Shown here: positions 38,298-47,800 of the stretch, piece after piece | How the letters are laid out: each line of letters opens with the position of its first letter | How positions within the stretch are numbered: position 1 is the first letter of the stretch | Origin: CALOBA01 sp942491465 | GTDB lineage: Bacteria > Pseudomonadota > Gammaproteobacteria > Chromatiales > Chromatiaceae | Assembly (NCBI GenBank): GCA_942491465.1 | Contig: CALOBA010000085.1 | Location: 1-64,000, forward strand | Direction: 5' to 3' | Length of the DNA: 64,000 nt | The notes under the pieces: generated by a model | Told to the model about the DNA's origin: nothing | Seen by the model: only the letters and a program-made list of their open reading frames with translations | Database searches by the model: none | Translations under genes and position numbers: made by a program

Positions 38298-40183
38298 AGC
38301 GGCAACGCAAGGTCATCGTCGTCGGCGGCGGTCTGGGCGGGCTCTGGGCCGCCTTCACCATTGCCGCCAGCGGCCACAAGGTGCAGCTGTTCTCGCTGTT
38401 CGAGGTGCGACGCTCGCACTCGGTCTGCGCCCAGGGCGGCATCAATGCCGTGCTCGACACCAAGGGCCAGCACGACAGCGTGCAGCAGCACATCATCGAC
38501 ACCATCAAGGGCGGCGGCTACCTGGCCAACCAGCCGCCGATCAAGACCCTGTGCGATGAGGCGCCGGGGCTGATCCACACCTTCGAGCGCATGGGCGTGA
38601 CCTTCTCGCGCACCCCCGAGGGACTGCTGGATCTGCGCCTGTTCGGCGGCGTCAAGAACAAGCGCACCTGCTTCGCCGGCGCCAGCACCGGCCAGCAGCT
38701 GCTCTACGGCGTCGACCAGCAGGTGCGCCGGCTGGAGGCCGAGGGCAGCATCGAGAAGCACGAATGGGCCGAGATGCTCGCCATCGTCAAGGACCCCGAC
38801 GGCAACTGCCGCGGCATCGTCGCCATGGACCTGCGCAGCATGGAGGTGAGCGCATTCCGCGCCGACGCCGTGGTCCTGGCCAGCGGCGGCCTGGGCCAGA
38901 TCTACTCCCCCAAGACCACCTGCTCCACCAACTCCACCGGCGCCGCCGCCAGCCGCGTCTACCAGCAGGGGGCGCGCTTCGCCAACGCCGAGTTCTTCCA
39001 GTTTCACCCCACCGCCATGCTCGGCGACGACAAGACCCGGCTGATGAGCGAGGCCGCCCGCGGCGAGGGCGGGCGCATCTGGGTGCCGCGCAACCCGGAG
39101 GACTGCCGCGCGGCCAACGAGATCCCCGAGCGCGAGCGCTTCTACTTCCTGGAGGACTGGTATCCGACCTACGGCAACACCGTGCCGCGGGACCTGGCCT
39201 CGCGCGCCATCTGGAAGGTCACCCGCGAGCTGGGGCTCGGCATCTGCGGCGGCGACCGGGTCTATCTGGACCTGACCCACTTGGACAAGCAGCGCGTCGC
39301 CACCCGCTTGGGCGCCATCCTGTCCATCTATCGCAAGTTCTCCGGCGACGACCCCCTCGACCAGCCCATGCAGATCTTCCCCGCCGCCCACTACGCCATG
39401 GGCGGGCTGTGGATCGATTGGGAGAAGGATGAGGAGACCGGCGGCATGCGCTGCCACAGCCCGCGCAACCACGCCACCAACATCCCCGGCCTCTACGCCT
39501 GCGGCGAGTGCGACTACGGCTACCACGGCGCCAACCGACTCGGCGCCAACTCGCTGTTGTCGGCGTCGTTCTCGGGCCGGGTCGCCGGCGCCGCCGTGGC
39601 CGCCTACCTCGACGGTCTGGAGCACGGTGCCGACCACGTACCGGCCCAGTCCTACGACAGCGAGGTCAAGTACCAGAACAGCATCAACCACCACTTTATG
39701 CATGCCGACGGCGACCAGAACCCGTACCGGCTGCACATGGAGCTGGGCGCGCTGATGACCGCCAAGGTGGGCGTGGTGCGCGACAACGCCAGCCTCGATG
39801 AGGCCATCGCCGAGCTGGCCGACCTGGAGCAACGCTTTGGCCGGCTCAAACTCGGCGAGGGCAGCCCCTGGTCCAACCAGGGCCTGGCCTATGCCCGGCA
39901 GGTGTTCGACATGGTCAAGCTGGCCCAGGTCATGGCCGCCGGCGCCCGCGCCCGCGACGAATGCCGCGGCGCGCACCACAAACCGGAATTCGAGCTGGAG
40001 ATCCCCGCCGGCAAGTTCCCCGGCGACCCGGAGTACGAGGCCTACCGCGAGCGCTGGAAGGCGCAGAATACGCAGTGGCTGAAGACCACGATCGCCGACT
40101 ACCACCCGGACGGCCCGAAGATCGACTACGAGCCGGTGGACTTAAGCCTGCTGCCCCCGGAGCAGCCGAGGGACTACCGATGA
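38294..40183 (+). CDS. sdhA: Succinate dehydrogenase/fumarate reductase flavoprotein subunit
   Basis: Catalytic FAD subunit of 629 residues, on the cytoplasmic side of the membrane. It has the dinucleotide-binding start KVIVVGGGLGGLWAAFT. The covalent-FAD region is RRSHSVCAQGGINAV, with His preceding SVCAQGG. FFQFHPTAMLG and MSEAARGEGGRI carry active-site residues. The C-terminal part has NRLGANSLLSASFSGRVAG. Both ends overlap neighbouring genes by ATGA, indicating coupled translation with sdhC and sdhB. Confidence 0.93.
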   Translation: MKRQRKVIVVGGGLGGLWAAFTIAASGHKVQLFSLFEVRRSHSVCAQGGINAVLDTKGQHDSVQQHIIDTIKGGGYLANQPPIKTLCDEAPGLIHTFERMGVTFSRTPEGLLDLRLFGGVKNKRTCFAGASTGQQLLYGVDQQVRRLEAEGSIEKHEWAEMLAIVKDPDGNCRGIVAMDLRSMEVSAFRADAVVLASGGLGQIYSPKTTCSTNSTGAAASRVYQQGARFANAEFFQFHPTAMLGDDKTRLMSEAARGEGGRIWVPRNPEDCRAANEIPERERFYFLEDWYPTYGNTVPRDLASRAIWKVTRELGLGICGGDRVYLDLTHLDKQRVATRLGAILSIYRKFSGDDPLDQPMQIFPAAHYAMGGLWIDWEKDEETGGMRCHSPRNHATNIPGLYACGECDYGYHGANRLGANSLLSASFSGRVAGAAVAAYLDGLEHGADHVPAQSYDSEVKYQNSINHHFMHADGDQNPYRLHMELGALMTAKVGVVRDNASLDEAIAELADLEQRFGRLKLGEGSPWSNQGLAYARQVFDMVKLAQVMAAGARARDECRGAHHKPEFELEIPAGKFPGDPEYEAYRERWKAQNTQWLKTTIADYHPDGPKIDYEPVDLSLLPPEQPRDYR

Positions 40184-40977
40184 CCGACACCGACCAAACC
40201 CCGACCCCCGCCGCCGACGGCACCGTCTTAGACCGCACCGTCGCGCTGCGCATCCGCCGCCAGGACGACCCGTTCTCCACCCCGTACTGGCAGGCGTTCG
40301 ATGTCCCCGTCCATCACGGCGAGAACGTCGTCGCCCTGCTGCGCGGGCTGCGCGAGCAGCCGATCACCAAGGACGGCCAGCGCGTCGACCCCGTGGCCTT
40401 CGAGCACAACTGTATGGAAGAGGTCTGCGGCGCCTGCGCCATGCTCATCAACGGCGTCCCGCGCCAGGCCTGCTCGGCCCTGATCGACGGCCTGGAGCAG
40501 CCCATCGTGCTGGAGCCCCTGCCCAAGTTCCCGGTGCTCCGCGACCTGATGGTCGACCGCGCCCAGCTGTTTGAGAACCTCAAGCGCGTCAAGGCCTGGA
40601 TCAACATCGACGGCCCCTGGGACGTGCACGAGCGCGCCCCGCGCATCAGCCCCAAGCAGTGGGCCGCCGACTACCTCTACAGCCGCTGCATGACCTGCGG
40701 CTGCTGCATGGCCGCCTGCCCCCAGTTCGACGCCACCCAGGACTTTGTCGGCCCCGCCCCGCTGGCCCAGGTGCGGCTGATGAATGCCCACCCCACCGGC
40801 CGCTTCGACAAGGCCGAGCGCCTGCACGCCATCATGGGCGACGGCGGCATCAGCGACTGCGGCAACGCCCAAAACTGCGTGCGCGTCTGCCCCAAGGAGA
40901 TCCCGCTCACCACCGCCATCGGCGAGCTGGGCCGGCAGACCGCGGTGCAGCTGCTCAAGGACGTCTTCGGCGGTTAG
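40180..40977 (+). CDS. sdhB: Succinate dehydrogenase/fumarate reductase iron-sulfur subunit
   Basis: Electron-transfer subunit of 265 residues. The 2Fe-2S domain has CMEEVCGACAMLINGVPRQAC. The 4Fe-4S and 3Fe-4S domain has SRCMTCGCCMAACPQF and NCVRVCPKEIPL. ATG 40180 overlaps the sdhA stop. Directly after its stop come 330 non-coding bases holding a hexamer array. Confidence 0.92.
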   Translation: MTDTDQTPTPAADGTVLDRTVALRIRRQDDPFSTPYWQAFDVPVHHGENVVALLRGLREQPITKDGQRVDPVAFEHNCMEEVCGACAMLINGVPRQACSALIDGLEQPIVLEPLPKFPVLRDLMVDRAQLFENLKRVKAWINIDGPWDVHERAPRISPKQWAADYLYSRCMTCGCCMAACPQFDATQDFVGPAPLAQVRLMNAHPTGRFDKAERLHAIMGDGGISDCGNAQNCVRVCPKEIPLTTAIGELGRQTAVQLLKDVFGG

Positions 40978-41308
<331 letters not shown>

Positions 41309-42154
41309 ATGAACACCCAGCCCGTCCTCCCCGATCACGCCCTCGCCGCCCTGCTCGACGAGGACTGCCCCTACGGCGACTTGACCACCGACTCCATCGG
41401 CATCGCCGAGCACGCCGGCAGCATCCGCTGTTTCGCCCGCTATCCCATGCGCGTCTGCGGCAGCGAGGAGGCCCTGCGCATGCTCCAACTGTGCGGTGCC
41501 GAAGGCCGCGTGGTGATCCCGTCCGGGCTCGATGCCGAGCCCGGCATGCTGCTGCTGGAGGCCCAAGGACCCGCCGGCGGCCTGCACCGCGCCTGGAAGG
41601 CGTCGCAGACGCTGATGGAGTGGACCAGCGGCATCGCCAGCCGCGCCGCCGAGATCGTCGCCACCGCGCGGCGCGGTCACCCCGATGTGCAGGTCGCCGC
41701 CACGCGCAAGAACGTGCCCGGCACCCGGCGGTTGTCGGTGAAGGCGGTGCGCGCCGGCGGCGCGGTGATGCACCGCACCGGGCTGTCCGACACCCTGCTG
41801 GTGTTTGCCGAGCACCGCCGCTTCCTCGGCAACGAGCCCGTCGCCGAGACCATCGCTCGGCTGCGCCGGGCCTGCCCGGAGAAGCGCATCGTGGTGGAGG
41901 TGCATGGGCTCGAAGAGGCCCTGGCCTGGGCCGATGCCGATGTCATCCAACTCGAAAAGCTGACGCCGGAGGCGGTTGCCGAGGTCGCCGCCGCGCTGAC
42001 CGAGCGCGGCTCGCCGGCCATCGTCGCCATGGCCGGCGGCGTCAATGCCGGCAATGCCGAGGCCTATGCCCGCGCCGGTGCGAGGGTGCTGGTGACCACC
42101 GCCCCGCATCTGGCGCCGCCACGGGATGTGCAGGTGCGGCTGAGCCCGGTCTAA
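41309..42154 (+). CDS. modD: ModD-like protein (NadC-family phosphoribosyltransferase fold)
   Basis: A 281-residue homologue of quinolinate phosphoribosyltransferase. It has LLDEDCPYGDLTTDSIGI near residue 16, the signature opening of ModD. The phosphoribosyl-binding part is VQVAATRKNVPGTRRLSVKA near residue 130. VIQLEKLTPEAV and AMAGGVNAGNAEAYARAG follow. ModD is named for genetic linkage to molybdate transport in some bacteria; its reaction is not settled. No mod transport genes are adjacent here. The frame is intact. Confidence 0.82.
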   Translation: MNTQPVLPDHALAALLDEDCPYGDLTTDSIGIAEHAGSIRCFARYPMRVCGSEEALRMLQLCGAEGRVVIPSGLDAEPGMLLLEAQGPAGGLHRAWKASQTLMEWTSGIASRAAEIVATARRGHPDVQVAATRKNVPGTRRLSVKAVRAGGAVMHRTGLSDTLLVFAEHRRFLGNEPVAETIARLRRACPEKRIVVEVHGLEEALAWADADVIQLEKLTPEAVAEVAAALTERGSPAIVAMAGGVNAGNAEAYARAGARVLVTTAPHLAPPRDVQVRLSPV

Positions 42155-42189
42155 CAGTGCTGCGGAAGTAGCGAGACCGTCCCCAACCT

Positions 42190-42254
42190 CACCTCGCGTG
42201 CTGCCCCGTGTCGGCCTGGAGGCCGACACTCCCGGGTCGGCGTTCCCGGGAGTC
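42190..42254. repeat. Dispersed hairpin repeat, copy 1
   Basis: The stretch with GTGTCGGCCTGGAGGCCGAC and ACTCCCGGG forms two short hairpins. A related copy is at 44470 to 44535 (GTGTCGGCCTGG... ACACTCCCGGG). Confidence 0.45.
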
Positions 42255-42265
42255 GACCCTGCGCC

Positions 42266-42295
42266 AAAAAAAAAGCCCGGCGCGGGCGCCGGGCT
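42266..42295 (-). terminator. Intrinsic terminator of phaB
   Basis: On the minus strand a GC hairpin (GCCCGGCGCCCGCGCCGGGC) is followed by nine T residues, 70 bases after the phaB stop codon. Confidence 0.8.
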
Positions 42296-42361
42296 GGAAG
42301 CGTCTCAGAATGAGAGACGAGGAGGACTGAGATGGTGGCGGGAGATCCCGCCGAAGCGAAA

Positions 42362-43114
42362 TCAATGCATGAACAGGCCGCCGTTGACGGGCAGGTTGGC
42401 ACCGGTGATGTAGGCGTTGTCGGACGCGGCCAGGAAGGCGACGGCGTCGGCGATCTCCTCCGGGCGACCCATGCGGCCCATGGGGATACCGGCGATGATG
42501 GCCGCGCGGATGTCGTCGCGCATGGCCAGGGTCATCGCGGTCTCCACATAACCCGGTGATACCGTGTTGGCGGTGATGCCCTTGGTGGCACCCTCCTGAG
42601 CCAAGGTCATGGTCAAACCGTGCAGGCCGGCCTTGGCCGCTGCGTAATTGGCTTGGCCGAACTGGCCACGCTGGCCGTTGACCGACGAGATATTGACGAT
42701 GCGCCCGAAGCCGGCCTCGATCATGTCTTCCCAGCAGTGCCGGGTGATGTTGAAGGCGCCGCCGAGGTTGACGTCGATGACGTCGCGCCACTGCGACTGC
42801 TCCATCTTCTTGAAGGTCTTGTCGCGGGTGATGCCGGCGCAGCAGACGAGCACGCCCACCGGGCCGTGGCGCTCGCGCAGGGTCTCGACCATCCGCCCGC
42901 AGTCGGCGAAGGAGCTTACATCGGCGGCGGCGGTCTCGATCTCCAGACCGTCGGCAAGCTGATCATTGCGCCAGGCATCCGCCGCCTCGGCTTCGTCGGG
43001 GTGGTGATTGGCCACCACGTGCAGGCCGTCGCCGGCCAGCCGACGGCAGATCGCCGTACCGATGCCACCGATACCGCCGGTGACCAGGGCGAGCTTCTTG
43101 GGAGTCGTTGTCAT
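42362..43114 (-). CDS. phaB: Acetoacetyl-CoA reductase
   Basis: NADPH-dependent short-chain reductase of 250 residues. It makes (R)-3-hydroxybutyryl-CoA for polyhydroxyalkanoate synthesis. The nucleotide-binding motif is VTGGIGGIGTAI. The catalytic Ser-Tyr-Lys set lies in NISSVNGQRG and NYAAAKAG. The C-terminal SPGYVETAM and ITGANLPVNGGLFMH are typical of PhaB. The start ATG 43114 is preferred over the longer frame. It lies 193 bases downstream of a phasin gene on the same strand. Confidence 0.9.
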   Translation of the reverse strand: MTTTPKKLALVTGGIGGIGTAICRRLAGDGLHVVANHHPDEAEAADAWRNDQLADGLEIETAAADVSSFADCGRMVETLRERHGPVGVLVCCAGITRDKTFKKMEQSQWRDVIDVNLGGAFNITRHCWEDMIEAGFGRIVNISSVNGQRGQFGQANYAAAKAGLHGLTMTLAQEGATKGITANTVSPGYVETAMTLAMRDDIRAAIIAGIPMGRMGRPEEIADAVAFLAASDNAYITGANLPVNGGLFMH

Positions 43115-43307
43115 CTGTGCGCTACCTGTCGCGGGGCCGCCGGTCGGCGACCACCTAAGACTCGATGACGGGGTAGAGCGGTCCCGACGGCGGATCACCG
43201 CCGCCGCGACTCGGCCTCCCTGCCGGACCCCGCCAAGGGTCCGAGGCCGCCGCGCGAATCCGGCGCGGCGGCGCCTTACCTATTTAGGCCTTATCAGGCC
43301 CGCTGGG

Positions 43308-43679
43308 TCAGGAGGCCATCGCCTCCTGCACGGTCTCCTTGCCCTGGCGCACATCGTCCATCACACCGTCGGTCCAGGTGCGGTACTCGTCGCGCATCTG
43401 GCCGGCGAGCTTCATGTTGGTCCGAGACTCGTCCATCAGCTTGGTGCCCAGATCGCGGGACATCTCCACCTGCCCCTTGTACAGGTCCGCATAGCCGCGG
43501 GACTCGGTGCCGAGCTGCATCATCCGCGTGCCCTGCTCCAGGTACAGGTTCATGGCGTCGAGCTGGCGCTCGGCCATCTGCTCACCCAGCTTCAGGTTCA
43601 GCTCGCCCAGGGCGGTCATGCGCTCCAGGCCCTTGGAGAAGAGGTCGTTGACGGCGTTCATGTTCTGCTTGACGGTCAT
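43308..43679 (-). CDS. phaP: Phasin family protein
   Basis: A polyhydroxyalkanoate granule surface protein of 123 residues. It is entirely helical and amphipathic (MNAVNDLFSKGLERMTALGE, LNLKLGEQMAERQLDAMNLY), with no membrane helix. It is next to phaB, as in Allochromatium-type pha loci. The start ATG 43679 is preceded by GGAGCACCATC. A TGC-rich direct repeat just upstream is probably its regulator site. Confidence 0.85.
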   Translation of the reverse strand: MTVKQNMNAVNDLFSKGLERMTALGELNLKLGEQMAERQLDAMNLYLEQGTRMMQLGTESRGYADLYKGQVEMSRDLGTKLMDESRTNMKLAGQMRDEYRTWTDGVMDDVRQGKETVQEAMAS

Positions 43680-43714
43680 GATGGTGCTCCGGCGGTGCAT
43701 TCACCGCTAAGAAT

Positions 43715-43744
43715 TTGTTGCAGTGCAGCAATTGTTGCAGTGCA
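43715..43744. promoter_or_regulatory. Probable PhaR operator upstream of phasin gene
   Basis: Two perfect direct copies of TTGTTGCAGTGCA start 17 bases apart at 43715 and 43732, 36 to 65 bases upstream of the phasin ATG. PhaR, the PHA-responsive repressor, binds TGC-rich sites of this look before phasin genes in other proteobacteria. The assignment is by resemblance. Confidence 0.6.
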
Positions 43745-43836
43745 CAATAATCCCACCGCCAAGCCCTGTCAACGCGGATATTTCAATGCTTGCTATAAAA
43801 GTCCCAGGATTTCCATAGCGTTGCCCTTCACCCAGT

Positions 43837-43884
<48 letters not shown>

Positions 43885-43999
43885 ACACGTCATGGGCAGA
43901 CAGTGCAGGCGCAGCGACTATCGCAGCGAGGCATGTCCGGTGGCTGGACACTAGTGCACCGCTGCGGAAGTCCCAAGACCGCCGGCATGCCCAATTGGC

Positions 44000-44069
44000 G
44001 CTGTGGGAGCGACTTGCAGTCGCGATCTTCCGCGTCGCGGCGGTCGCGATTGCAAATCGCTCCCACAGC
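44000..44069. repeat. REP-like inverted repeat
   Basis: GCTGTGGGAGCGACTTGCAG at the left is matched by its imperfect reverse complement TGCAAATCGCTCCCACAGC at the right, forming a 70-base hairpin. GTGGGAGCGA palindromes are common REP elements in gammaproteobacteria. Confidence 0.7.
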
Positions 44070-44690
44070 TGCGGGCGGTCTCGGAATTTTCGCGGCAAAG
44101 CACCAGGCCGGATATTTCAAGAATCTCACGCGAAGGCGCGAAGGACATCAAGCGCATGGACAGATTTCTCGACGCACAATCAGCGGTCGTTCTTGCCCGG
44201 TAGCGAAGCGTGGGAACGTCCCCCGGCCGCTCTGCGGCCAGCGTCGTCGCAAGCATTCCCGCGTCGATGGGTACCGCTGGCGGTGTTGGTTCGAGAACGG
44301 CGCCCGACCTTATACCGATATGTCCAAGACGCGCTGCGTATCGCCGAGTTTCCCCATGATCCGCACCACCGGCTGCGATTCTCTGGGCGGCAGGGATGCC
44401 GTCTTGGTGGGCCTGGTCGCCAGGCACGCAGATGTGGCGCAGCTGCGCCAGTGAGACCGTTGCGAACCCTCAGCTCGCGTCGTGATCCGTGTCGGCCTGG
44501 GGGAGACACTCCCGGGACAACGCTCCCGGGTCGACGCTAGCGGGCGGCGGACACTCCCAGGCCAATGCTCCCGCCGGGGACCGTGTGGGACGCCGTGGCC
44601 GGGAGCTCCCGGGAGGGTCGCCCTCCAGGGCGACACGGTTTCGCGGACGGCGAACGGTATCGGGGCTTGCGCATGGATGCACTAAGGATC
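44070..44690. other. Gene-free mosaic of short repeats
   Basis: About 620 bases without a supported gene. It holds the second copy of the hairpin repeat (44470 to 44535) and several ACTCCCGGG / GCTCCCGGG units. The second copy of the 21-base repeat is at 44613 to 44633. Confidence 0.5.
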
Positions 44691-44779
44691 GGTTCAGAAA
44701 CAAGTGGCGCAGACGCCCGCTCGCTGAACCTTTTGATTGGCCGTTTCGTGGTTGCGTCTGCACCACTTGTTTCTGAACC
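44691..44779. repeat. 89-base MITE-like element with 26-base terminal inverted repeats
   Basis: The left end GGTTCAGAAACAAGTGG plus CGCAGACGC is the reverse complement of the right end with one mismatch in 26. The 37-base interior holds no gene. No target duplication is clear. Confidence 0.75.
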
Positions 44780-44870
44780 TTGACTAAGCGCTAGCGGATG
44801 CGCTGCGCTTATCCGCCCGGCCGCGGCGACGGGCGTCGGCGCTCGTCTGAGCGTCGGCGCGGGGCGGGCG

Positions 44871-47800
44871 TCAGCCCACCCAGAGCCGTGCGTTTCGAAA
44901 CAGCCTGAGCCAGGGCCCGTCCTCGCCCCAGTCGCGCGGGTGCCAGCTGTACTGGACGCTGCGGAAGACCCGCTCCGGGTGCGGCATCATGATGGTGACG
45001 CGGCCGTCGGCGCTGGTAAGTCCGGTGATGCCGGCCGGCGAGCCGTTGGGGTTGGCCGGATAGCGCTCGGCGATGCCGCCGTCGTGCTCGATGTAACGCA
45101 GCGCGACATAGGGCTCGGCGGCGCTGCGGGCGGCGGCGTCGGCGAATTCGGCGCGGCCCTCGCCGTGGGCGACCACCAGCGGCAGGCGCGAGCCGGCCAT
45201 GCCGTCGAGCAGGATCGATGGGGACGGGGTGACCTCCACCAGCGCCAGTCGGGCCTCGAACTGCTCGGAGCGGTTGCGCACGAAGTGCGGCCAGTGCGCC
45301 GCACCGGGGATCAGCTCGCGCAGGTTGGCGAGCATCTGGCAGCCGTTGCAGACACCGAGGGCGAAGCTGTCCTCGCGGGCAAAGAAGCCCTGGAACTGGT
45401 CGCGGGCGCGGGGGTTGAAGAGGATGGTCTTGGCCCAGCCCTCGCCGGCGCCCAACACATCGCCGTAGGAGAAGCCACCGCAGGCGGCCAAGCCGCGGAA
45501 GTCGCGCAGCTCGATGCGGCCGGCGATGATGTCGGACATGTGCACGTCGACGCATTCGAAGCCGGCGCGGTGGAAGGCGGCGGCCATCTCCAACTGGCCG
45601 TTGACGCCCTGCTCGCGCAGCACCGCCAGGCGCGGGCGGGCGCCGCGGCTGATCAAGGGCGCGGCGATGTCGTCGGCGGGATCGAAGCTGGGCGCGGCGC
45701 TCAGCCCCGGGTCATCGGCGCCGATGCGGGCATGGGCCTCGTCGGCACAGTCGGGGTGGTCGCGCAGGCGCTGCATGCGGTGGCTGGTCTCGGACCAGAT
45801 ACCCTGCAGCGCGGTGCGGGAGCCCTGGTAAAGCGACGTACCGTTGCGGGTGATCTCGATGTCGTCGCCGGCGGTGGGCACGGCGACGTGATGGGCGAAT
45901 TCGCCCAGGCCGACGCTAACCAGCTGACCGAGCACCGGGGCCACGTCGCGGGCGCGGACCTGGAGGATGGCCCCCAACTCTTCACTGAACAGGGCCGCGA
46001 CGGGGTCTTCGCCGGGCAGCGTCGACAGGTCGATGTGCAGCCCGCAGCGCCCGGCAAAGGCCATCTCGCAGAGGCTGGCGAACAGGCCGCCGTCGCCGCG
46101 GTCGTGATAGGCCAGCAGCAGCCCCTGCCGGTTCAGGGCCTGCACGGCGGCAAAGAATCGGCGCAGCCGGTTGGGGTCGTCCAGGTCCGGCGGCTCGGCG
46201 CCGAGTTGGTCCAGGGCCTGGGCCAGGCAGGAGCCGCCCAAGCGGTCGCGGCCGGCGCCGAGGTCGATGAGGAGCAGCGCGGTATCGCCGGCGTCGGTGA
46301 TCAGCTGCGGGGTCAGGGTCTGGCGGGCGTCGGTGACCGGGGCGAAGGCGGAGACGATCAGCGACAGCGGCGCGGCCATGACCCGCTGCCGACCCGCCGG
46401 CTCCTCCCAGACGGTGCGCATGCTCATGGAGTCCTTGCCCACCGGGATGGCGATGCCGAGCGCCGGGCACAGCTCCATGCCCACGGCGCGCACGGTGTCG
46501 TAGAGCCGGGCGTCCTCGCCGGGGTGGCCGGCGGCGGCCATCCAGTTGGCCGAGAGCTTGATCTCGCCGATGCGGGCGATGGGTGCCGCGGCGATGTTGG
46601 TCAGGGCCTCGCCGACCGCCATCCGCCCGGAGGCCGGGGCGTTGAGCAGCGCGACGGGGGTGCGCTCGCCGATGGCCATGGCCTCGCCGCTGTAGCCGTC
46701 GTAGTCGGTCAGCGTCACCGCGCAGTCGGCCACCGGCACCTGCCAGGGGCCGACCATCTGATCGCGCGCCACCAGGCCGGTGACGCTGCGATCACCAATG
46801 GTGATCAGAAAGGTCTTGTCGGCCACCGCGGGCAGGCGCAGCACCCGCTCGGCCAGCTCCGCGAGCCCCAGGCCGCCGGTATCCAGCCCATGGGTGGGCA
46901 CCGTCAGCCGGGTCACGTCGCGCCGCATCCCCGGCGGCTTGCCGAACAGCAGGCCCATGGGCATGTCGATGGGGGTGTCCGCAAGCGCGCTGTCGGTGAG
47001 CTTGAGCTCGGCCTCGGCGCTGGCCTCGCCGACCACGGCGTAGGGGCAGCGCTCGCGCTGGCAGATACGTTCGAAGGTGGCCAGGCGGTCGCGGTCGATG
47101 GCGAGCACGTAGCGCTCCTGGGCCTCGTTGGACCAGATCTCCATCGGCGACATACCGGGGTCGGCGTTGGGGATGGCGCGCAGCTGGAAGCGCCCGCCGC
47201 GCTCGCCGTCATGGACCAGCTCCGGCAGGGCGTTGGACAGCCCGCCGGCACCGACATCGTGGATGAACAGGATCGGGTTCTGCTCGCCGCAGGCACAGCA
47301 GCGGTCGATGACCTCCTGGCAGCGACGCTGCATCTCGGGGTTGGCACGCTGCACCGAGGCGAAGTCCAGGTCCTCGGCCGAGGCCCCGCTGGCCATGCTC
47401 GAGGCCGCCCCGCCGCCGAGACCGATCAGCATCGCCGGCCCACCCAGCACCACCAGCGGCGTGCCCGGCGGGAAGCTCGCCTTCTCGATATGGCCGGCGC
47501 GGATATTGCCGACGCCGCCGGCGAGCATGATCGGCTTGTGATAACCGCGCAGCTCCGGGCCGTCCGGCCCCGGTACCTGCTGCTCGAAGGTGCGGAACCA
47601 GCCGGCCAGGTTCGGCCGGCCGAACTCGTTGTTGAAGGCCGCCGCGCCGATGGGGCCCTCCAGCATGATCGCCAGCGCCGAGACGATCCGCCCCGGTTTG
47701 CCCCAATCCTGTTCCGCGGCCTGCTCCCAGGGCTGCTCGAAGCCGGGGATGCGCAGGTTGGACACGCTGAAGCCGCACAGCCCGGCCTTGGGCTTGGAGC

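Noticed and set aside
38105..40105. Long minus-strand frame across sdhA
   Set aside because: It is low-complexity Ala/Gly/Val sequence antisense to a full SdhA.
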